The translations under genes and the position numbers were made by a program. A stretch of DNA of 64,000 nt from Rhinopithecimicrobium faecis (GTDB lineage Bacteria; Bacteroidota; Bacteroidia; Sphingobacteriales; Sphingobacteriaceae): NCBI GenBank assembly GCA_017942165.1, contig JAGKSB010000004.1:1-64000 (forward strand). Direction: 5' to 3'. Below, piece by piece: positions 61,964 through 64,000 of the stretch; position 1 is the stretch's first letter, and the number at the start of each line of letters is the position of its first letter. The notes beneath the pieces were generated by a model that saw nothing but the letters and a program-made list of their open reading frames with translations, did no database searches and had not been told where the DNA came from.

Positions 61964-62574
61964 ATGCCTTAAAGTCATGTAAAGACACATTTACACCAAA
62001 AAACGAAAGTGATCTAAAATTCAACGATTTCCATGAAATAGACGAAGGTCTGTTTTAGGTATTTTGAAAATGGACTTAGTGCATTGGGTATTTCATAAAT
62101 AGTGGCAACATCGAAGCCTGAGCAATCCGCTATAACTTGTTTTGTAGTATATTTATGATAGTAATCCTCTATTGGAATGCCTTGTAACCTAAATCAAAAG
62201 AATGATATCATTAGCATTCAAGTTTAACATTTGAATAATGATATTAGACAAGAAACTCAAAAAAACTTCTAAGATCTTAAAGAAAGTATACGTTGGATAG
62301 AAAAAATAGCATTATATTTTAGTATATTGAAGGATAATTTTGTTTACGTCAATACTTTAAATGTTAAAAAATAAAATTACAACAACTAAATAGCTTCTTA
62401 TTTAGTTGATAAAAACGAAATGCTATAAGCCAGTATAATATTGATTTATAAAATGTGCATGATTGAACAAAAATATATAGAATTTTCAAATTCTGCTCAA
62501 TCACATAATTTATTTAGAAAAGATTGATTATTAGTGAATTTTTATATACTTGGTAAACTAATTGTTATTAAATC
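61964..62574. other. gap between tRNA-Ser and the toxin module
   Basis: About 610 bases with no intact gene. On the minus strand 62014-62193 is open for 59 codons without a start, reading like the C-terminal end of some protein (see separate entry). The rest is AT-rich with no recognisable signal. Its position just after a tRNA gene is typical of the edge of an integrated segment. Confidence 0.5.
62014..62193 (-). pseudogene. possible C-terminal gene remnant
   Basis: The minus strand is open from 62193 to a TAG at 62014-62016, preceded in frame by a TGA. The reading includes GIPIEDYYHKYTTKQVIADC and IYEIPNALSPFSKYLKQTF, which looks protein-like, but has no start codon and no family I can name. 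It may be the leftover tail of a gene cut by insertion. Confidence 0.3.
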
Positions 62575-62805
62575 GTGGGAGGAAAACCAATTCCAAGCCC
62601 CTGTTTCTTAGATACGTGCGAATATCTCGAGGCTTTTAAAAAAATTAAGAGATGGAGATCAATTGATAGGAAAAAGTTATTCACTTGGGATGCTCTTCAT
62701 GGAGAAATAGAAGTTTTCAATTATAGAGGAGCACATCTTGGTGTTTATGATCTAACAGGAGTATTAATTAAAAACGCAGTAAAAGGGAGGAAAATAGATG
62801 TTTAA
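62575..62805 (+). CDS. colicin E3-type ribonuclease domain, free-standing
   Basis: The 76-residue product reads as the catalytic domain of colicin E3, which cuts 16S rRNA at the decoding site. After a basic stretch KKIKRWRSIDRKK come LFTWDALHGEIEVF and GAHLGVYD. Asp39, His42 and Glu46 fall on the catalytic Asp, His, Glu of E3, and Arg72 on its Arg. There is no receptor-binding or export domain; an in-frame TAA (62569-62571) lies two codons upstream. No ATG or TTG occurs in the frame. GTG at 62575 lacks a ribosome site, while GGGAGG at 62577-62582 would position an ATT at 62590. The stop overlaps the next start (ATGTTTAA). Confidence 0.75.
   Translation: MGGKPIPSPCFLDTCEYLEAFKKIKRWRSIDRKKLFTWDALHGEIEVFNYRGAHLGVYDLTGVLIKNAVKGRKIDV
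62785..62790 (+). promoter_or_regulatory. strong Shine-Dalgarno sequence of the middle gene
   Basis: GGGAGG seven bases before the ATG at 62798, inside the toxin ORF. The same GGGAGGAAAA occurs at 62577-62586 near the toxin start. Confidence 0.6.
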
Positions 62806-63106
62806 TTTTATTGAAAATTGTATAAACGGAGATGCTCTAATATATGAAATCGATGATTACATTGATTCTTGGCACAATAGTGATTCTTCATTAGAATTAC
62901 ATGAATTTCTGGGTATGTCCTTAAAAGAATATGCTCTTTACCTTGAGGATGAATCTTATTTACCATGTATAATAACAGCTCATAAATCTAAGGAAAATAT
63001 AATTTCAATTATGAATGAAAATTTAGCAATTGCAGCTAGATCAGATGATGCAACGAAAGCACAAAAAATTCAAAAGTGGTTGGAGCATGAGAAATTATGG
63101 GATTAA
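62798..63106 (+). CDS. acidic 102-aa protein with LHEFLGM motif, probable antitoxin/immunity
   Basis: The small protein is acidic in its first half and contains EIDDYIDSWHNSD, LELHEFLGMSLKEYALYLED and a final helix AQKIQKWLEHEKLW. The ID.YID.WH...LHEFLGM.xxEYxLxxE pattern recurs, as far as I recall, in small uncharacterised bacterial proteins; it is not like the known E3 immunity protein. Its ATG overlaps the toxin stop by eight bases and its own stop overlaps the ImmA/IrrE start by ten, so the trio is translationally coupled. A role in neutralising the ribonuclease is inferred from position only. Confidence 0.6.
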   Translation: MFNFIENCINGDALIYEIDDYIDSWHNSDSSLELHEFLGMSLKEYALYLEDESYLPCIITAHKSKENIISIMNENLAIAARSDDATKAQKIQKWLEHEKLWD

Positions 63107-63648
63107 TTAATCATCCGGAAATAAAAATTGTTAGAAAAATATTAGCACTTCACAAACTTACAGTACCTTTTGATTTAGATGAATTGGTCTCTAAATATGC
63201 AGAGGTTATATACAAAACTATTCCTATTAGTGGAGTTGATGAAATTTGTATGAATTTAAAGTGCCCAGGAAAAAAAACCAAAGTAATTGTTAATACTTCG
63301 ACATCTGTCAATAGACAAAGATTTACATTAGCTCATGAATTAGGACATATTATTATTCCTTGGCATTTAGGAACCATTATTGATGATTTAAACATCAATA
63401 AAACAAATTCCAAATATTGGAACCTTGAAACTGAAGCAAACAGATTTGCATCTGAATTATTAATGCCTTTCGAATGGATTTATAGAAAGGTAGAAGAACA
63501 TGGGTTTAAATTCGATTTAATTTTAAGTTTAATAAAAAATGAATGTAAAGTTTCAGAAGAAGCTGTAAAGATTAGATTGAAAAGATTTTGGTATGAATTA
63601 ATGGATTACGAAATACCTAAAAAAAGATGTTATCCAATTATATGCTAG
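63097..63648 (+). CDS. ImmA/IrrE-type metallopeptidase (N-terminal part)
   Basis: The 183-residue frame has the COG2856/DUF955 zinc site AHELGHIII (HELGH at 80-84) and ETEANRFASELLMP with the third ligand Glu near 111-113, and an N-terminal winged-helix-like segment. ImmA and IrrE cleave repressors to switch on phage or stress genes. The frame stops soon after the VSEEAVKIRLKRF helix. A run of seven A (63619-63625) lies near its end, and a sequence typical of the C-terminal part of such proteins continues in the +1 frame to the window end. Confidence 0.8.
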   Translation: MGLINHPEIKIVRKILALHKLTVPFDLDELVSKYAEVIYKTIPISGVDEICMNLKCPGKKTKVIVNTSTSVNRQRFTLAHELGHIIIPWHLGTIIDDLNINKTNSKYWNLETEANRFASELLMPFEWIYRKVEEHGFKFDLILSLIKNECKVSEEAVKIRLKRFWYELMDYEIPKKRCYPIIC

Positions 63649-64000
63649 TTACGATATAGCTCATTTACATGAAATATTAACAAATAACACAAGATATTAT
63701 CCGCATGATATTGCTAGTCATATTGTTCAACACCTTGAAAATAAAGTAGCATTTGTATCAGAAAAAGACGGAATTGTTATAACTGGAGGACATAGCCCAA
63801 GGACTCGAGAAATGATACAGTATCAAGGACAAGAATTTAATGATAATCCTTATCCATTTTATAAAAATTACAAAGTATATAATAATGAATATTCTAATAC
63901 TCACTGGTGGGAATTAGATTTTGAATTAAATCAAATCGATGATAATAGAGCTTGGAGAGAAATATTGGAGGATATAATTTCCAATATTTACAAAGAAGAT
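63602..64000 (+). CDS. ImmA/IrrE C-terminal continuation in +1 frame, partial at window end
   Basis: From just after a TAA at 63599-63601 a frame stays open to base 64000 without a plausible ATG near its start. It reads DVIQLYASYDIAHLHEILTN, then KVAFVSEKDGIVITGGHSPR and THWWELDFELNQIDDNRAW. The VSEKDGIVITGGHSPRT stretch resembles the C-terminal domain that follows the peptidase domain in larger ImmA/IrrE proteins. Loss of one A in the A7 run at 63619-63625 would join it to the peptidase frame. It may be a true frameshift, a slippage site or a sequence error. Confidence 0.55.

Noticed and set aside
62798-63106. Middle protein considered as a classical Im3 immunity protein
   Set aside because: Length and acidity are similar, but I see none of the Im3 sequence pattern; the LHEFLGM motif points to another family.

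Overview
The window looks like chromosomal DNA of a Sphingobacterium-like member of the Sphingobacteriaceae (Bacteroidota). The signs are AT-rich DNA, repeated TAnnTTTG promoter boxes, SusC-type and carboxypeptidase-domain TonB receptors, HmuY-like and fimbrillin-like lipoproteins, a bacillithiol deacetylase (BshB1) and a CysDN/APS-reductase sulfate pathway. This placement rests on gene families read by eye; no database search was possible.

Layout. 1-2170 holds decayed insertion sequences: an IS66 transposase broken by a stop, a frameshift and a deletion, then an IS21 helper (istB) remnant. 2494-4887 has an acyl-CoA dehydrogenase and an MtfA-like peptidase. 4930-12149 is a six-gene minus-strand operon of surface lipoproteins around a SusC-like TonB receptor: two HmuY-like proteins, a subtilase-fold lipoprotein that has lost its catalytic residues, and two unrecognised lipoproteins. 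A 23-24 bp tandem repeat and a 20-bp perfect hairpin lie upstream. 12489-14155 carries a Nudix hydrolase, pyrE and an SRPBCC protein. 14232-17399 is an MbnP/MbnH-type operon, probably for copper. 17581-30236 is mostly housekeeping and metabolic (exonuclease, trxB, rnhA, fucosidase, a second di-heme peroxidase, gdhA, ybaK, an HD phosphohydrolase, a TonB receptor, an orphan Xre regulator). A gene-poor kilobase follows.

31314-37674 is the complete assimilatory sulfate operon (sulfite reductase with a C-terminal HEPN-like domain, sirohaem synthesis, APS reductase, CysDN). It is divergent from a Pst-like ABC transporter (37831-41323). Both promoters have related palindromes just downstream, so the transporter may carry sulfate or another oxyanion. 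41392-61703 holds oxidative-stress, thiol and stringent-response genes (pirin, HxlR, BshB1, glutathione peroxidase, Rel, Fur), purA, pabB, TatD, a fimbrillin-like lipoprotein with a 66-aa companion, tcdA, an M16 peptidase pair, hemF, gpsA, two tRNA-Arg and yceI.

After a tRNA-Ser (61841-61928) the content changes. The right edge holds a translationally coupled trio: a free-standing colicin E3-type ribonuclease domain, an acidic 102-aa protein with an LHEFLGM motif, and an ImmA/IrrE metallopeptidase whose C-terminal part continues in another frame to the window end. This is the best candidate for an undescribed system, probably a toxin-antitoxin-protease module.
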